64,000 nucleotides of DNA from an uncultured Centipeda sp. (lineage in GTDB: Bacteria > Bacillota > Negativicutes > Selenomonadales > Selenomonadaceae), in contig CAJPQT010000012.1 of NCBI GenBank assembly GCA_905372865.1, forward strand, positions 14,511 to 78,510, in the 5' to 3' direction. A program made the position numbers and the translations under genes. Below the pieces are notes generated by a model that had not been told where the DNA came from, did no database searches, and saw only the letters and a list, made by a program, of their open reading frames with translations. How positions within the stretch are numbered: position 1 is the stretch's first letter; each line of letters opens with the position of its first letter. Positions 16,001 through 23,874 of the stretch are shown here, piece by piece.

Positions 16001-16090
16001 GTAGGCAAAGATGCCGCCGACGGCAAAGACGATGATGAAGTACCAGACGAGTGCGCGGTGGCGCAGGGAGAGCTCTGTGAGGTTTCTCAT
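13058..16090 (-). CDS. RND multidrug efflux transporter (AcrB/MexB-like)
   Basis: The 1010-residue protein has the RND layout: an N-terminal helix, a large periplasmic loop, a helix bundle with the proton-relay pair in LGLLVDDAIIAVE, a second loop and a final bundle. The length is normal. It is an inner-membrane proton-driven pump that works with the adaptor encoded just upstream (4-bp overlap) and an outer-membrane channel. No TolC-type gene and no regulator lie next to it, so the channel must come from elsewhere. The substrate is unknown; similarity to AcrB-type rather than metal-exporting pumps is a judgement from the sequence. Confidence 0.9.
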   Translation of the reverse strand: MRNLTELSLRHRALVWYFIIVFAVGGIFAYNSLGRMEDPAFTIRQMVISAAWPGASAEEMQEQVTDKLERRFQDTPGLKEITSETNAGQTTIYVSLRDDVDASEIRPTWRDVRNFGEDVKRDLPDGVYGPFYNDRFDDVYGSIYAITGADYSDEELRSMAEDARRRILAVPSVQKVELIGVQSERVYVEIALERLAQLGIPPTAITDALAAQDAMATSGSIETTSDTVQLRASGVFENIEDIRALPIAANGKVFRLGDIASVERKAVDPSEPRMLYNGAPAVGIAVSMEAGGNILALGENLKELTAAIQQDLPLGAELHEVSNQPAVVQHSIHDFVETLALAILIVLGVSFLSLGLRTGLVVAGCIPLVLAGTFVAMYLLSIDLHKVSLGALIISLGLLVDDAIIAVEMMSVQLERGMGRFDAACYAFTQTAKPMLTGTLITCAGFIPVAFSKGMASEFCAALFPVIGIALILSWIVSVMVAPLFGYYLIRVKKMEEGAHDPYTSPFYRLFRRVLTTFLAHRAVVLVGTVLLFAVSLAAFPHIKQTFFPPSLRPELLVRLTLPQGASMQATAAEADRLADLLAAHSDKIQNYAAYIGRSTPRFVLTVDPKADAANSAQFVITANDTAAREELAAMIAAARSDELSGVRVTTQYIQTGPPADFPIMLRVSAPTTDEVRRVAEEVAAITAADPAAANVHLDWTEKSKTVRIDFDKDKLKLYGISAKAVKQMLYTELTGAQAAEFYTGDRTIGIVLRLVGRDRTNIERLGELPIAAAGGSVPLAQIAHLSYGAEDGFIKRHNLRPSIMVQAEVREGEGNDAALRVYKATEELRRSLPAGTTIETAGALADSADSMHYLMQPLPAMIFIIMTLLMLQLGSIGKMTLTLLTAPMGLIGVAFAMLLTDSALGFVAYLGVLALFGMIIRNSVILIDQIKKHEEAGEQPMDAIIDSAVLRFRPIMLTAAAAILGMLPLMRSIFWGPMAVAIAGGLIVATVLTLLVLPVMYAVAYRVKN

Positions 16091-17139
16091 TTCGTCCGCA
16101 CCTTCTCTCCCTCGTGGAGCTGGTGCACGCCCGCTGTCACGATGCGTGCGCCCTGCGGCAGCCCCGCGACGAGGGCATCGTTTGTGCGGAACGCCGTGAC
16201 GGTGACGGGGAGGAGATGCACCTCATCGTCCTCGACCACGTAGACCTGCGCCGTATCACCCGTCTGATACAGCGCGGAGAGGGGAATGGCGACACCGTCT
16301 TGGACGGATGCACCGAGGCGGACGCGTGCCGTCATGCCGAGCGGGAGGTCAGCGGGCGCGTCCGTGAGCGCGATCCGCGCCGTATAGGTGCGCGTCGCCG
16401 CATCGGGTACGGGAGAGAGTTCACGCAGTATGCCCGTGTAGGCGGCACTGTTCGCCCAGAGGGCGACGGCGGCGGGCATACCGACAGAGACCTCTGCGAG
16501 ACGGCTCTCGGGCACGGCGATCTCGATCTCGCGCTCGCCCTCCTGCGTGAGCGTCATGACGGTCTGCCCTGCGGCGATGATCTGTCCCTCCTCCGCCGTG
16601 ATGTTCGAGATCACGCCGTCCGCACCCGCGACGAGGTTCGTGTAGCCGAGTGCATTATGGCTCGCCGTGTCCTGCGCGACTGCCTGACGGTACGCCGCCT
16701 CGGCGGCGCGTTCGTTCGTGCGGTACTGGTCGAGCATCGCCTCAGAGATTGCCTGTGCGGCGTAGAGCTGCTCGTAGCGTGCGCGTTCCGTGCGTGCGAG
16801 CTCGTAGCGCGAGCGTGCGGCGGAGACGGCAGCGTTTGTTGCGTTCGCCTGCTGCTGCACGTCGCGTGCGTCGATCACCATGAGCACATCGCCGGCGCGG
16901 ACGTGTGCGCCGACGTTCACGTTGCGCGAGAGAATCTGTCCGCCGACCTGAAAGGCGAGCCGCGTCTCATAGCGTCCGTGCACCGTGCCCGTGTAACCGC
17001 CCTCCGCCGCGGCGGCATCGCCGACCGTCATCGTCCGTACGAGGGGCGCCGGTGTTTCTTTTGCGGCATCATCGCTGCAGCCGGCGGTGGTGAGGAGGAG
17101 TGCCGAGAGGATGATGGTCATGTAGAAACGCGCATGCAT
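16087..17139 (-). CDS. RND efflux periplasmic adaptor, lipoprotein
   Basis: The 350-residue protein begins with a signal peptide and lipobox (LLTTAGC, lipidated Cys21), followed by the HlyD/MexA adaptor domains. A lipoyl-like segment runs from about residue 55, a helical hairpin of about 75 residues follows (QQQANATNAAVSAARSRYEL), and then the second lipoyl half and beta-barrel. It bridges the RND pump and an outer-membrane channel. The ATG at 17139 follows AAAGGAGAG. It is co-transcribed and translationally coupled (ATGA) with the pump. Confidence 0.9.
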   Translation of the reverse strand: MHARFYMTIILSALLLTTAGCSDDAAKETPAPLVRTMTVGDAAAAEGGYTGTVHGRYETRLAFQVGGQILSRNVNVGAHVRAGDVLMVIDARDVQQQANATNAAVSAARSRYELARTERARYEQLYAAQAISEAMLDQYRTNERAAEAAYRQAVAQDTASHNALGYTNLVAGADGVISNITAEEGQIIAAGQTVMTLTQEGEREIEIAVPESRLAEVSVGMPAAVALWANSAAYTGILRELSPVPDAATRTYTARIALTDAPADLPLGMTARVRLGASVQDGVAIPLSALYQTGDTAQVYVVEDDEVHLLPVTVTAFRTNDALVAGLPQGARIVTAGVHQLHEGEKVRTK

Positions 17140-17211
17140 GGTGATCTCTCCTTTGTTTTCAGTAACTTCTTAAAGTTTACCACCGAATCGGGAGCGTGTC
17201 CATAAGGAAGG

Positions 17212-17227
17212 GATTTGAACCCGCACA
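17212..17227. repeat. Left copy of 16-bp direct repeat around dinJ-yafQ
   Basis: GATTTGAACCCGCACA, repeated exactly at 17876-17891, 664 bp away. On the minus strand it resembles a tRNA T-arm (GCGGGTTCAAATC). Confidence 0.55.
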
Positions 17228-17230
17228 GAA

Positions 17231-17251
17231 AAAAAGACCGCACAGCGGCGG
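17231..17251 (-). terminator. Terminator of dinJ-yafQ
   Basis: On the minus strand GACCGC and GCGGTC form a 6-bp stem followed by seven T. The left arm overlaps the yafQ stop codon. Confidence 0.65.
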
Positions 17252-17530
17252 TCAGAGTCGAAAGAGTTTGGCGTGGCTGCCGAGACGGGTGAGTGAGAGA
17301 ATCAGTGTGTCCTCGCGAATTTGGTAGATCAGCAGCCAGTCTGGGGTGATGTGACATTCGCGATGATGGCGATACCTGCCAGACAGTGCGTGGTCGCGGT
17401 GATGAGCCGGCAGTGGCTCATGTCGCGCAAGTGTGTCGATGATGTGGGCGAGGAGGTCGAGGTCGCAGCCCTGTTTGATGGCGGCTTTCAAATCCTTTTT
17501 GAATTGCGCAGTCTGCTTAATACTCAGCAC
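17252..17530 (-). CDS. yafQ: YafQ/RelE-family mRNA interferase toxin
   Basis: A 92-residue RelE-superfamily toxin of the YafQ type: the N-terminal LSIKQTAQFKKDLK, the central HHRDHALSGRY, then HITPDWLLIYQI and the C-terminal LGSHAKLF. The histidines and Tyr/Asp of the YafQ active site are in place. It cuts mRNA on the ribosome when free of its antitoxin. The start is GTG at 17530, 14 bases inside dinJ, with AGGAGGAAC upstream; the longer open frame on this strand is not used. Second gene of a type II module. Confidence 0.88.
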   Translation of the reverse strand: MLSIKQTAQFKKDLKAAIKQGCDLDLLAHIIDTLARHEPLPAHHRDHALSGRYRHHRECHITPDWLLIYQIREDTLILSLTRLGSHAKLFRL

Positions 17531-17813
17531 GGAGTTCCTCCTGCGCTTCTCGAATGAGGTCAGCTGCACTCGCGTAGGATTTTGCGGGCAGTGCACCGCT
17601 TGCAATCGCGTCGGATTCACGGAGAGCAGCAAGTGTTTCTGGATTGAAACGTGGTTTTTGGACGGCGAACGGCAGACCGTCATGCAGCAGTACCTGATGA
17701 AAAAAAATGTTGATTGCTTCGGCAGCAGAGAGTCCAAGCGTTCGGAAAGTCTCCTCGACGGCGGACTTGAGTTCCGGTTCGAGACGGATATGCAGTGTTT
17801 CTGTCTTTGCCAT
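17517..17813 (-). CDS. dinJ: DinJ/RelB-family antitoxin
   Basis: A 98-residue antitoxin with an N-terminal ribbon-helix-helix (TETLHIRLEPELKSAVEETF, with LGLSAAEAINIFF after it) of the RelB/DinJ family and an acidic C-terminal tail that binds the toxin. It should bind YafQ and repress its own promoter. The start at 17813 has AAAGGAG at 9 bases; an ATG 9 bases upstream is too close to the site. The promoter is TTGCGA, 17 bases, TACAAT (17863-17835). It overlaps yafQ. Confidence 0.88.
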   Translation of the reverse strand: MAKTETLHIRLEPELKSAVEETFRTLGLSAAEAINIFFHQVLLHDGLPFAVQKPRFNPETLAALRESDAIASGALPAKSYASAADLIREAQEELRAEY

Positions 17814-17834
17814 ACGAATCATCTCCTTTGTAAA

Positions 17835-17863
17835 ATTGTATCACGTTTGGTAGACGTTCGCAA
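17835..17863 (-). promoter_or_regulatory. Promoter of dinJ-yafQ
   Basis: On the minus strand TTGCGA (17863-17858), a 17-base spacer and TACAAT (17840-17835), 22 bases before the dinJ start. Confidence 0.6.
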
Positions 17864-17875
17864 GACGCCTTCTCT

Positions 17876-17891
17876 GATTTGAACCCGCACA
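17876..17891. repeat. Right copy of 16-bp direct repeat around dinJ-yafQ
   Basis: Exact copy of 17212-17227, in the same orientation, between the dinJ promoter and the methyltransferase gene. Confidence 0.55.
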
Positions 17892-17940
17892 CATTTTGTG
17901 TTAGAATACAGTTCAATAGGCGGTGAGAAAGGGTGTCACG

Positions 17941-18633
17941 ATGGACGAGGAACTGCGGCGGTATGAGAAGATCCGAGGGGCGTATCATTCGGTGGGACGG
18001 CTCGCAAGTCTGTACGATGGGATGATGACATACTCGACGTGGTCGGGCAAACTAGTCTCGCGGCTCGTGTGGGGACTGGACAGAAACGGTGTGAGCCGCT
18101 ATGTCGGCCTTGCCCTGCGTGCGGCGCATGAGGGATTCGACGGGCGGCTGCTCGAGGTGCCCGTGGGGACAGGCTGTCTCTCGCTGCCCGTCTATGCAGA
18201 GCTGCCGAACGCCGATATCACGTGTCTCGACTACTCGCCCGCGATGCTCGCAGCGGCGCGTGCGCGTGCGGACGCACTCGGCGTGCATAACGTCGCGTTT
18301 GTGGAGGGCGATGTCGGACAGCTGACGTTCGAGAATGACTTTTTCGATGCGGCAGTCTCGATCAACGGCTTTCACGCCTTCCCCGACAAGGAGGCGGCGT
18401 GGAGTGAGGTGCACCGTGTGCTGCGTCCCGGCGGGCGGCTGACGGGCTCAGTCTTCGTGCTCGGCGGAAATCCGCGTACGGAGTTCGTTGTGCAGCATCT
18501 CTATACGCGCATGGGCTTCTTTACACCGCCGTACGATACAAAGGAAAGTCTCGAGGCACGTTTGCGCTCCCTCTATCGCGAAGTTTCGGTCGAGTGCGTG
18601 GAGTCTCTTGCGTGTTTCTCCTGCATTAAATAG
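17941..18633 (+). CDS. SAM-dependent methyltransferase, class I
   Basis: A 230-residue methyltransferase: the SAM-binding loop LLEVPVGTGCLSLP near residue 70, the acidic post-II motif CLDYSPAMLAAAR, and VLRPGGRLTGSVF (motif post-III). The layout is that of UbiE/Coq5-like small-molecule methyltransferases, but the substrate cannot be told. The ATG at 17941 follows GAGAAAGGG; an upstream in-frame GTG at 17923 is a weaker choice. The gene stands alone. A role in quinone methylation is not supported by its neighbours. Confidence 0.82.
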   Translation: MDEELRRYEKIRGAYHSVGRLASLYDGMMTYSTWSGKLVSRLVWGLDRNGVSRYVGLALRAAHEGFDGRLLEVPVGTGCLSLPVYAELPNADITCLDYSPAMLAAARARADALGVHNVAFVEGDVGQLTFENDFFDAAVSINGFHAFPDKEAAWSEVHRVLRPGGRLTGSVFVLGGNPRTEFVVQHLYTRMGFFTPPYDTKESLEARLRSLYREVSVECVESLACFSCIK

Positions 18634-18666
18634 TTTTTGATTTGGTTGGATGAAGGAGGAAAATCC

Positions 18667-19125
18667 ATGAAAATCCGTATGCTTTCCCGTATTCTTGGCA
18701 CCGCGCTCGTCGCGGGCAGTGTGTTCACCGTATCGCCCGCCGCGTTTGCCGAGGAAGGTGCAGCGGCTCCCGCACAGGCGGAGGCGGTGCAGGAGCAGGC
18801 ACCGTTTGACGTGAAGGTCGTCGAGCAGCATGTGATGGCGACAATCGCCCGCTTTGAGAGGGAGGACATCACGGCGCTCCAGCTTGAGGCAACGCAGGAG
18901 CTGCGTCCGCATCTGACGGCGGCGCAGGTCACGGGTGCAAAGGCGGAGTTCGCACCGAAGTGGGGCGCGCGTGCGGGCGTCGGCAAGCCGCTCATGACGG
19001 CGGGCAAAGAGGGCGACAAGTGGTACGTCATCTGCGAGCTCGCTGTGGGATACAAGGAAACGGCGGTTATCTATCGGCTCAGCTACGATGAGAATATGAA
19101 GCTGGCGGGGTTCCTCGTCCGCTGA
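18667..19125 (+). CDS. Secreted DUF3887-like protein
   Basis: A 152-residue protein with a clear Sec signal peptide (cleavage after about residue 28, at AFA-EE), a short Ala/Gln/Glu linker and a small compact domain of about 100 residues. The domain (FEREDITALQLEATQELRP, later KWYVICELAV) resembles the DUF3887 fold of small exported proteins. Its function is unknown. The ATG at 18667 follows GAAGGAGG. It follows the methyltransferase after 33 bases and may be transcribed with it. A strong hairpin ends it. Confidence 0.65.
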   Translation: MKIRMLSRILGTALVAGSVFTVSPAAFAEEGAAAPAQAEAVQEQAPFDVKVVEQHVMATIARFEREDITALQLEATQELRPHLTAAQVTGAKAEFAPKWGARAGVGKPLMTAGKEGDKWYVICELAVGYKETAVIYRLSYDENMKLAGFLVR

Positions 19126-19138
19126 AAAACACTATAAC

Positions 19139-19174
19139 AAGGGGCTCACATGACATTTGCCATGTGAGCCCCTT
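19139..19174. terminator. Bidirectional terminator
   Basis: A perfect 14-bp stem (19139-19152 with 19161-19174) lies between two converging genes. Confidence 0.75.
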
Positions 19175-19193
19175 GCGTTTGCTGTGACATCGT

Positions 19194-20198
19194 TTATACT
19201 TCGTCGTCGTAGACGCTTGTGTCGTTGGTTCCGCTATGTGAGGAGGATGTCGTCACAGCTTGGAACGGGGCGGCGCTGTCGTAGGTGGTCTGTACGCCGT
19301 AGACGGTGGTGTCGGTCTTCGTCTGGATGTAGAGTTCGGTGCCGGCGGGGAGATCGACGTTCTTGCCATGGACGAACGCGCCTGCGACAACGCCGAGCGG
19401 CCCGAGGACGGCGATGCCTGCGAGCGAGGCACCCGCAGCCATGGCGAGGTGCTGCATCTCCTTCTTCGCCTCTTCGCCGATGAAGGTGGTCACATACGTG
19501 CCGTCGAGTGCCTTCGTGTTCTTGAAGTCGATCTCAACCTGCGCGTTGCGTCCGAAATTTTTCGCCTGCTTTACCTTTGTGACGGTGCCCTCACCGCGCG
19601 AGCCCTTTGTAAAGACGAGGACATCACCGACAAAGACATCGTCCGCAACCTGATACTCGATCGTATCGCCGACCTTGAGGTTCTTTGCGTTGACGGGGGT
19701 CACGAGAGCGACCTTAATGAGCGTGTTCGCGGGGACGGAGACGGGGGTGACGGGGATCTCCTTCCTGCCGAAGGATGCCATTGAGAGCGCGGAGATGCGC
19801 TTTTGGAATGTGCCCTCGGTGGTTTTGCCGAGGAGGGCGACCTCCATCTCGCTGACGCGCTCCTGTACGGAGCGCAGGCTTGTCTCGTGGTTGATGTTCC
19901 ACTCGATCGCGTTGAGGTTCATGAGGATGGACGGACTTGTGCTGTTTGTATAGATCTCGTCGTAGATGGCGTCGATGCGTGCCATCAGGCTGCCCGTACG
20001 GTGCTTGCCGTCATAGTCGCGCTCAAGCTTGTTGATGCGGTCGATGAGCGCCCCCGTCTGCTCCTGTCCGTAGGTGTCCTGCTCGATGAGTGCGAGCTTT
20101 GACTGAACGGCGTTCGGCGGCTCTGCGGCGAGTGCCGTACCGAAGGATGTGAGCGCGAGCACGAAGGTCAGTACGAGTGCACAGATTTTCTGCTGCAT
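19194..20198 (-). CDS. Exported protein with YG/RI repeats
   Basis: A 334-residue protein with a signal peptide cut near residue 24 (ALAAE). The N-terminal third holds about four repeats of roughly 25 residues of the type E-x3-YG-x4-G-x-L-x2-RI (for example QTGALIDRINKLERDYDG and RTGSLMARIDAIYDEI), then a beta-rich domain (IPVTPVSVPANTLIKVALV) and a short Gly/Ala hydrophobic stretch near residue 260. It looks like a periplasmic or envelope protein. No family with known function was recognised. It follows the 135-residue exported protein by 13 bases, so the two form an operon. Confidence 0.6.
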   Translation of the reverse strand: MQQKICALVLTFVLALTSFGTALAAEPPNAVQSKLALIEQDTYGQEQTGALIDRINKLERDYDGKHRTGSLMARIDAIYDEIYTNSTSPSILMNLNAIEWNINHETSLRSVQERVSEMEVALLGKTTEGTFQKRISALSMASFGRKEIPVTPVSVPANTLIKVALVTPVNAKNLKVGDTIEYQVADDVFVGDVLVFTKGSRGEGTVTKVKQAKNFGRNAQVEIDFKNTKALDGTYVTTFIGEEAKKEMQHLAMAAGASLAGIAVLGPLGVVAGAFVHGKNVDLPAGTELYIQTKTDTTVYGVQTTYDSAAPFQAVTTSSSHSGTNDTSVYDDEV

Positions 20199-20211
20199 AT
20201 ATGATCTCCTC

Positions 20212-20619
20212 CTATCTTGGCTGCTGCTTTTTGGTCAGCAACTCCTCAACGAAGTCTGCAATGCTCCTGAGCGGTGAAGCGGGGGTGTATTTCTGCGGCG
20301 TATCCATGCCGTGCGTTGTGCGCAGAACTTCCTTTGTATCATAGACCTCGACCTGCGCGGAGACGAATTGATACGTTCCTGTCTGCGGGTAGAGGCGCGT
20401 ACGATAGACGTAGCGGCGGTTTTCGGCCGCCTTGACAACGGCGATGACGGCATCGCGCTCCGTGTCCGAGACGCGGACGATGCTCGCGGCATCGACGTAG
20501 TAGCCCGTATCATCCTCCGCGTCGACAAAGCGCATGTCCTCTGCTGCTTCGCATACGCTGAAACTCGCAAGAAAGACAAGGACGGCAAGCAGAAATCCAC
20601 TTGTCATAGAACTCTGCAT
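20212..20619 (-). CDS. Small exported protein of unknown function
   Basis: A 135-residue protein with a signal peptide (MQSSMTSGFLLAVLVFLASF, cleavage near CEA-AE), then a beta-rich domain containing DDTGYYVDAASIVRVS. The pattern recalls short secreted or surface proteins found in many Negativicutes. The ATG at 20619 follows AAAGGAGG. It is the first gene of a pair with the 334-residue exported protein. No function can be given. Confidence 0.6.
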   Translation of the reverse strand: MQSSMTSGFLLAVLVFLASFSVCEAAEDMRFVDAEDDTGYYVDAASIVRVSDTERDAVIAVVKAAENRRYVYRTRLYPQTGTYQFVSAQVEVYDTKEVLRTTHGMDTPQKYTPASPLRSIADFVEELLTKKQQPR

Positions 20620-20734
20620 CCCGATGATCGCCTCCTTTCCGTGATTTTCTCAGATTCGGATCTATTATAGATGAAAAAAATATATGCGTCAAATTTAGAT
20701 TCGATGAGGGGATGGGGCTCTGTGGTCTTTTCGG

Positions 20735-20763
20735 TTGCGAAAATTCCGTTTATGATGTAGTAT
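20735..20763 (+). promoter_or_regulatory. Promoter of the envelope cluster
   Basis: TTGCGA (20735-20740), a 17-base spacer and TAGTAT (20758-20763), 41 bases before the lptD-like start. The boxes are moderate matches. Confidence 0.45.
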
Positions 20764-20804
20764 AAGAACGACTGAATTCTTTGCAAAGACAGGAGAACGC
20801 GCCG

Positions 20805-22331
20805 ATGACCAAGCCAATAAAAACGCGCATCCTACTCACACTGACCGTCGCCTGTACCGCACTCCCGATGACGGCCCATGCTGCCTATCGAGGGAACTCG
20901 GACACGGGCTTTCAGCATTTGGATTTCATCGAGAACGAGCGGCGTGAGGAGCGTGCGAACAGGCTCACGCCGGAGCAGGAGAAGCTGCTTGCGGATGTTG
21001 CGGAAATGGCAAAGCATCTGCGCCACCCCGTGACGGAGGAGGCCCCATCCCCCATCGCATTTGAGGGCGATGATCTCACCTATGACGAGCGCACGGGAGA
21101 GTTCACGGCAAAGGGGCATGTAGACATTATGCAGCTTGCGGCGCGGCGCTTTCAGGGGGACTATGTGGAGGGGAATACCGTCTCGGGAGACGTCTCCGTT
21201 CCCGACCGTGCGCACCTGCTGCAGCTGACCGAGGGGGCGTCGCGTGTGACGCTTGACGGCTATCGTATCCAATACAACTACAAGACGCGTGAGGGAACGA
21301 TGGCCGAGGCCGAGGGCAAGGTTGGCGGCTACTATATGACGGGCAAGCGATTCGAGTTCTATCCGGACAAGATCGTCGTATACAACGGCACGCAGACGAA
21401 ATGCTCCGCCGAAAAGCCGGACTACCATCTGAGTGCAGATGTTGCGGAGCTCTATCCGGGGGATAAGCTCGTGCTCACGAATGTGAAGTTCTGGCTGAAG
21501 AACAAGGTCATTTTCGCGAGGAAGCACTACGAGGTGGATATCTCGCACCCCATTCAGCGCAATTTCCCGAGTGCGGGCTATGACAGCGACGACGGGCTCT
21601 GGCTGGAGCAGACCTTCGACTATGATGTCGCTCCGCGTGTGACAGCGAGCGCGAATCTCTATGTGACGACGAACAAGGGCTGGCGCAGTCACTATGATCT
21701 CGGCTGGGGAAATGGCGGGGCGAGTGCCGTTTTGACGTACGGCGTTTTTGAGGACGGCGACAACGCATGGGTCAAGAAGCAGCCGTCCCTTACCCTCGGC
21801 TATGGGCAGCGGCTCGGTCAGACACCGATTACGTATCATCTGTACTCTGAGTATGGCCGGTGGTATTCGGACGGGATTCACAGCAATCATTGGAAATACG
21901 GCGTTTCGGTTGCACACGATACGATCCCGTTCCACGGCTACGGACTGGACCTTGCAGCGGGGTACTCTGTCATACGGGAGAGCTATGACCGTTCCCGCGT
22001 GCAGGGGCTCAATGCAAGTGCCTACCTTACGAAGAAATTCAGTGATCGCTTCGCCGCCTATATCGGCGGGCTTTATACGAAGACTTCGAAGCAAAATGCC
22101 CTGTTTGGCTTCGACCAGGAGGACTACTCCAAGGTCCTGCAGGCCGGGCTCAGCTACCGCCTCGATGAACATAATCGGATCGGGATCGGGACGAAGTATG
22201 CCGTTGATCCGCATCAATGGACGGATGTGGACTACTACTGGTTCCACGACCTGCACTGCTCGCAGATCATCCTGCGCTATCGCTCTAAGCAGGATTCATG
22301 GAAGGTCAAATGGGAGTTCACTCCATGGTAA
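20805..22331 (+). CDS. LptD/OstA-like outer-membrane protein
   Basis: The 508-residue protein has a signal peptide (cut near AHA-AY), an N-terminal OstA-type jellyroll segment (FEGDDLTYDERTGEFTAKGHV) and a C-terminal half rich in alternating beta strands with aromatic residues, ending in Trp. This is the layout of LptD, the outer-membrane LPS translocon, here somewhat shorter than the enterobacterial protein. The ATG at 20805 follows AGGAGA. Its place at the head of the heptose gene cluster supports a part in LPS export. The stop overlaps the next gene by 7 bases. Confidence 0.78.
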   Translation: MTKPIKTRILLTLTVACTALPMTAHAAYRGNSDTGFQHLDFIENERREERANRLTPEQEKLLADVAEMAKHLRHPVTEEAPSPIAFEGDDLTYDERTGEFTAKGHVDIMQLAARRFQGDYVEGNTVSGDVSVPDRAHLLQLTEGASRVTLDGYRIQYNYKTREGTMAEAEGKVGGYYMTGKRFEFYPDKIVVYNGTQTKCSAEKPDYHLSADVAELYPGDKLVLTNVKFWLKNKVIFARKHYEVDISHPIQRNFPSAGYDSDDGLWLEQTFDYDVAPRVTASANLYVTTNKGWRSHYDLGWGNGGASAVLTYGVFEDGDNAWVKKQPSLTLGYGQRLGQTPITYHLYSEYGRWYSDGIHSNHWKYGVSVAHDTIPFHGYGLDLAAGYSVIRESYDRSRVQGLNASAYLTKKFSDRFAAYIGGLYTKTSKQNALFGFDQEDYSKVLQAGLSYRLDEHNRIGIGTKYAVDPHQWTDVDYYWFHDLHCSQIILRYRSKQDSWKVKWEFTPW

Positions 22332-23311
22332 ATGCACTCGAAGCGATGAGCGGTGTGCCTGTCCTCATCATTGGGGACATGGTGGCAGATGTCTACCTCG
22401 ACGGCACGATTGCACGCATCTCGCGTGAGGCACCCGTGCTCGTGCTTGAGCAGCGGGAGGAGCGCGTGGTTGCAGGCGGTGCGGCAAATGTCGCGAACAA
22501 TGCGGCGACCCTTGGCGGAATTTCCTGCGCCATGGGCATCTGCGGCGAGGATGTGAGCGGTGATGCGCTGCTCCGTGTGCTTGGTGCGAATGGGGTGCGT
22601 ACGGAGTTCATCCGTGCCGAGGCGCATCCGACGATCACGAAGACGCGCATCATCGCGGGCGGTCGTGCGACGGTCAGCCAGCAGATTGTGCGCGTTGACC
22701 GCGAGTGGCATGCACCGCTCACGGCGGAGACGGAGGAGGCGCTGCTCGCACGCATCCGTACACTGCTCCCACAGGTGCGCGGGGTGGTGCTCTCGGACTA
22801 CGGTTCGGGCACGGTGACAGCCCGTGTGCGCCGCCTTGTTATCGAGGAGACGCGCAGACGGGGGATCCCGAGCATCGTGGACTCACGCTATGACATCCTC
22901 TCCTACGCGGGCATCGGCTACGTCAAGCAGAACGATGCGGAGCTTGCGGCGGCGCTCGGGCGCACGCTGCGCTCCGAGGAGGACATTCACGCGGCGGGGC
23001 ATGAACTGCGCACGCGCCTCGGTGCGGATGGTGTGCTGATTACGCGCGGGGACAAGGGCATGATGATCTTTCTTGCCGATGGTTCGGCAACGAATATTCC
23101 CGTGAGCGATCACAGTGAGATCTTCGATGTGTCGGGAGCGGGCGATACCTGTGTCGCCGTCATGCTCCTCGCGCTCGCGGCGGGCATCGACCCTCGGACG
23201 GCGGCGCGCCTCAGCAACATCGCATCCGGCATTGCCGTGCGCAAGCGCGGGACGGCGACGGTTGCGCAGGAGGAACTGCGTGCCGCTGTGATGGCAGAGG
23301 GAGGATTTTGA
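22325..23311 (+). CDS. PfkB-family heptose-phosphate kinase, divergent paralogue
   Basis: A 328-residue PfkB kinase close to the RfaE/HldA domain: [15 protein letters not shown], then RISREAPV and [10 protein letters not shown] near the start and the anion-hole motif VSGAGDTC near residue 268. Instead of the DPKG segment of heptose-7-phosphate kinases it reads [11 protein letters not shown], and it lacks a fused nucleotidyltransferase. hldC follows one base later, so the pair may replace the two-domain HldE. The ATG at 22325 has GGGAG 8 bases upstream. A second kinase with canonical motifs lies at 27203, so the role of this copy is uncertain. Confidence 0.8.
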   Translation: MVNALEAMSGVPVLIIGDMVADVYLDGTIARISREAPVLVLEQREERVVAGGAANVANNAATLGGISCAMGICGEDVSGDALLRVLGANGVRTEFIRAEAHPTITKTRIIAGGRATVSQQIVRVDREWHAPLTAETEEALLARIRTLLPQVRGVVLSDYGSGTVTARVRRLVIEETRRRGIPSIVDSRYDILSYAGIGYVKQNDAELAAALGRTLRSEEDIHAAGHELRTRLGADGVLITRGDKGMMIFLADGSATNIPVSDHSEIFDVSGAGDTCVAVMLLALAAGIDPRTAARLSNIASGIAVRKRGTATVAQEELRAAVMAEGGF

Positions 23312-23312
23312 T

Positions 23313-23777
23313 ATGCTGATTCCAAACGAGCGAATTGAGGAATTCGCTGCGACGCTGCGTGCGGCAGGACAGCGCGTCGTCTTTACGAACGGCTGCTTCG
23401 ATATCCTTCATGCGGGGCATGTGCGCTATCTCGCGGCGGCGCGTGCACTGGGCGACGTGCTTATCCTCGGGCTGAACAGCGATGCGTCTGTGCGCCGTCT
23501 CAAAGGGGAGACGCGCCCCGTGAACAGTGAGGCAGATCGTGCGGAGGTCGTAGGGGCCCTCGCGTCCGTGGACTATGTTGTGATCTTCGGTGAGGATACG
23601 GCGGAGGAACTGATCGCAAAGGTGCAGCCCGCTGTCTACGCAAAGGGCGGTGACTACACGCTGGAGACGCTGCCCGAGGCGCGCATTGTCGAGAGCTACG
23701 GCGGTGAGGTGGCGTTCATCCCGCTGGTAGAGGGAAAGTCGACGACGAACATCATCGCGCGGGCCGCGCAGAAGTAG
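23313..23777 (+). CDS. hldC: D-glycero-beta-D-manno-heptose 1-phosphate adenylyltransferase
   Basis: A 154-residue nucleotidyltransferase of the cytidylyltransferase fold with the [17 protein letters not shown] motif (HxGH) and the C-terminal [10 protein letters not shown] and STTNII segments of the RfaE domain II family. It activates heptose 1-phosphate with ATP to ADP-heptose. It is a stand-alone domain, not fused to a kinase as in enteric bacteria, and directly follows the divergent PfkB kinase. Confidence 0.92.
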   Translation: MLIPNERIEEFAATLRAAGQRVVFTNGCFDILHAGHVRYLAAARALGDVLILGLNSDASVRRLKGETRPVNSEADRAEVVGALASVDYVVIFGEDTAEELIAKVQPAVYAKGGDYTLETLPEARIVESYGGEVAFIPLVEGKSTTNIIARAAQK

Positions 23778-23874
23778 TGTCTGTCGTGTACTCTGCGCAA
23801 ACGCCTTGCTGCACAAGCGTTCGCGTGGGGCAAGAGCCAAAACAAACAGTGCAATAACGAAAGGAGGGCAGGGC

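Noticed and set aside
17160..17230. A tRNA gene next to the 16-bp repeat
   Set aside because: Only the T-arm-like stretch is present; no acceptor stem, D-arm or anticodon arm can be drawn.
20832..22256. A 474-codon minus-strand frame opposite the lptD-like gene
   Set aside because: Shadow frame; the plus-strand protein has a signal peptide and a beta-barrel pattern.
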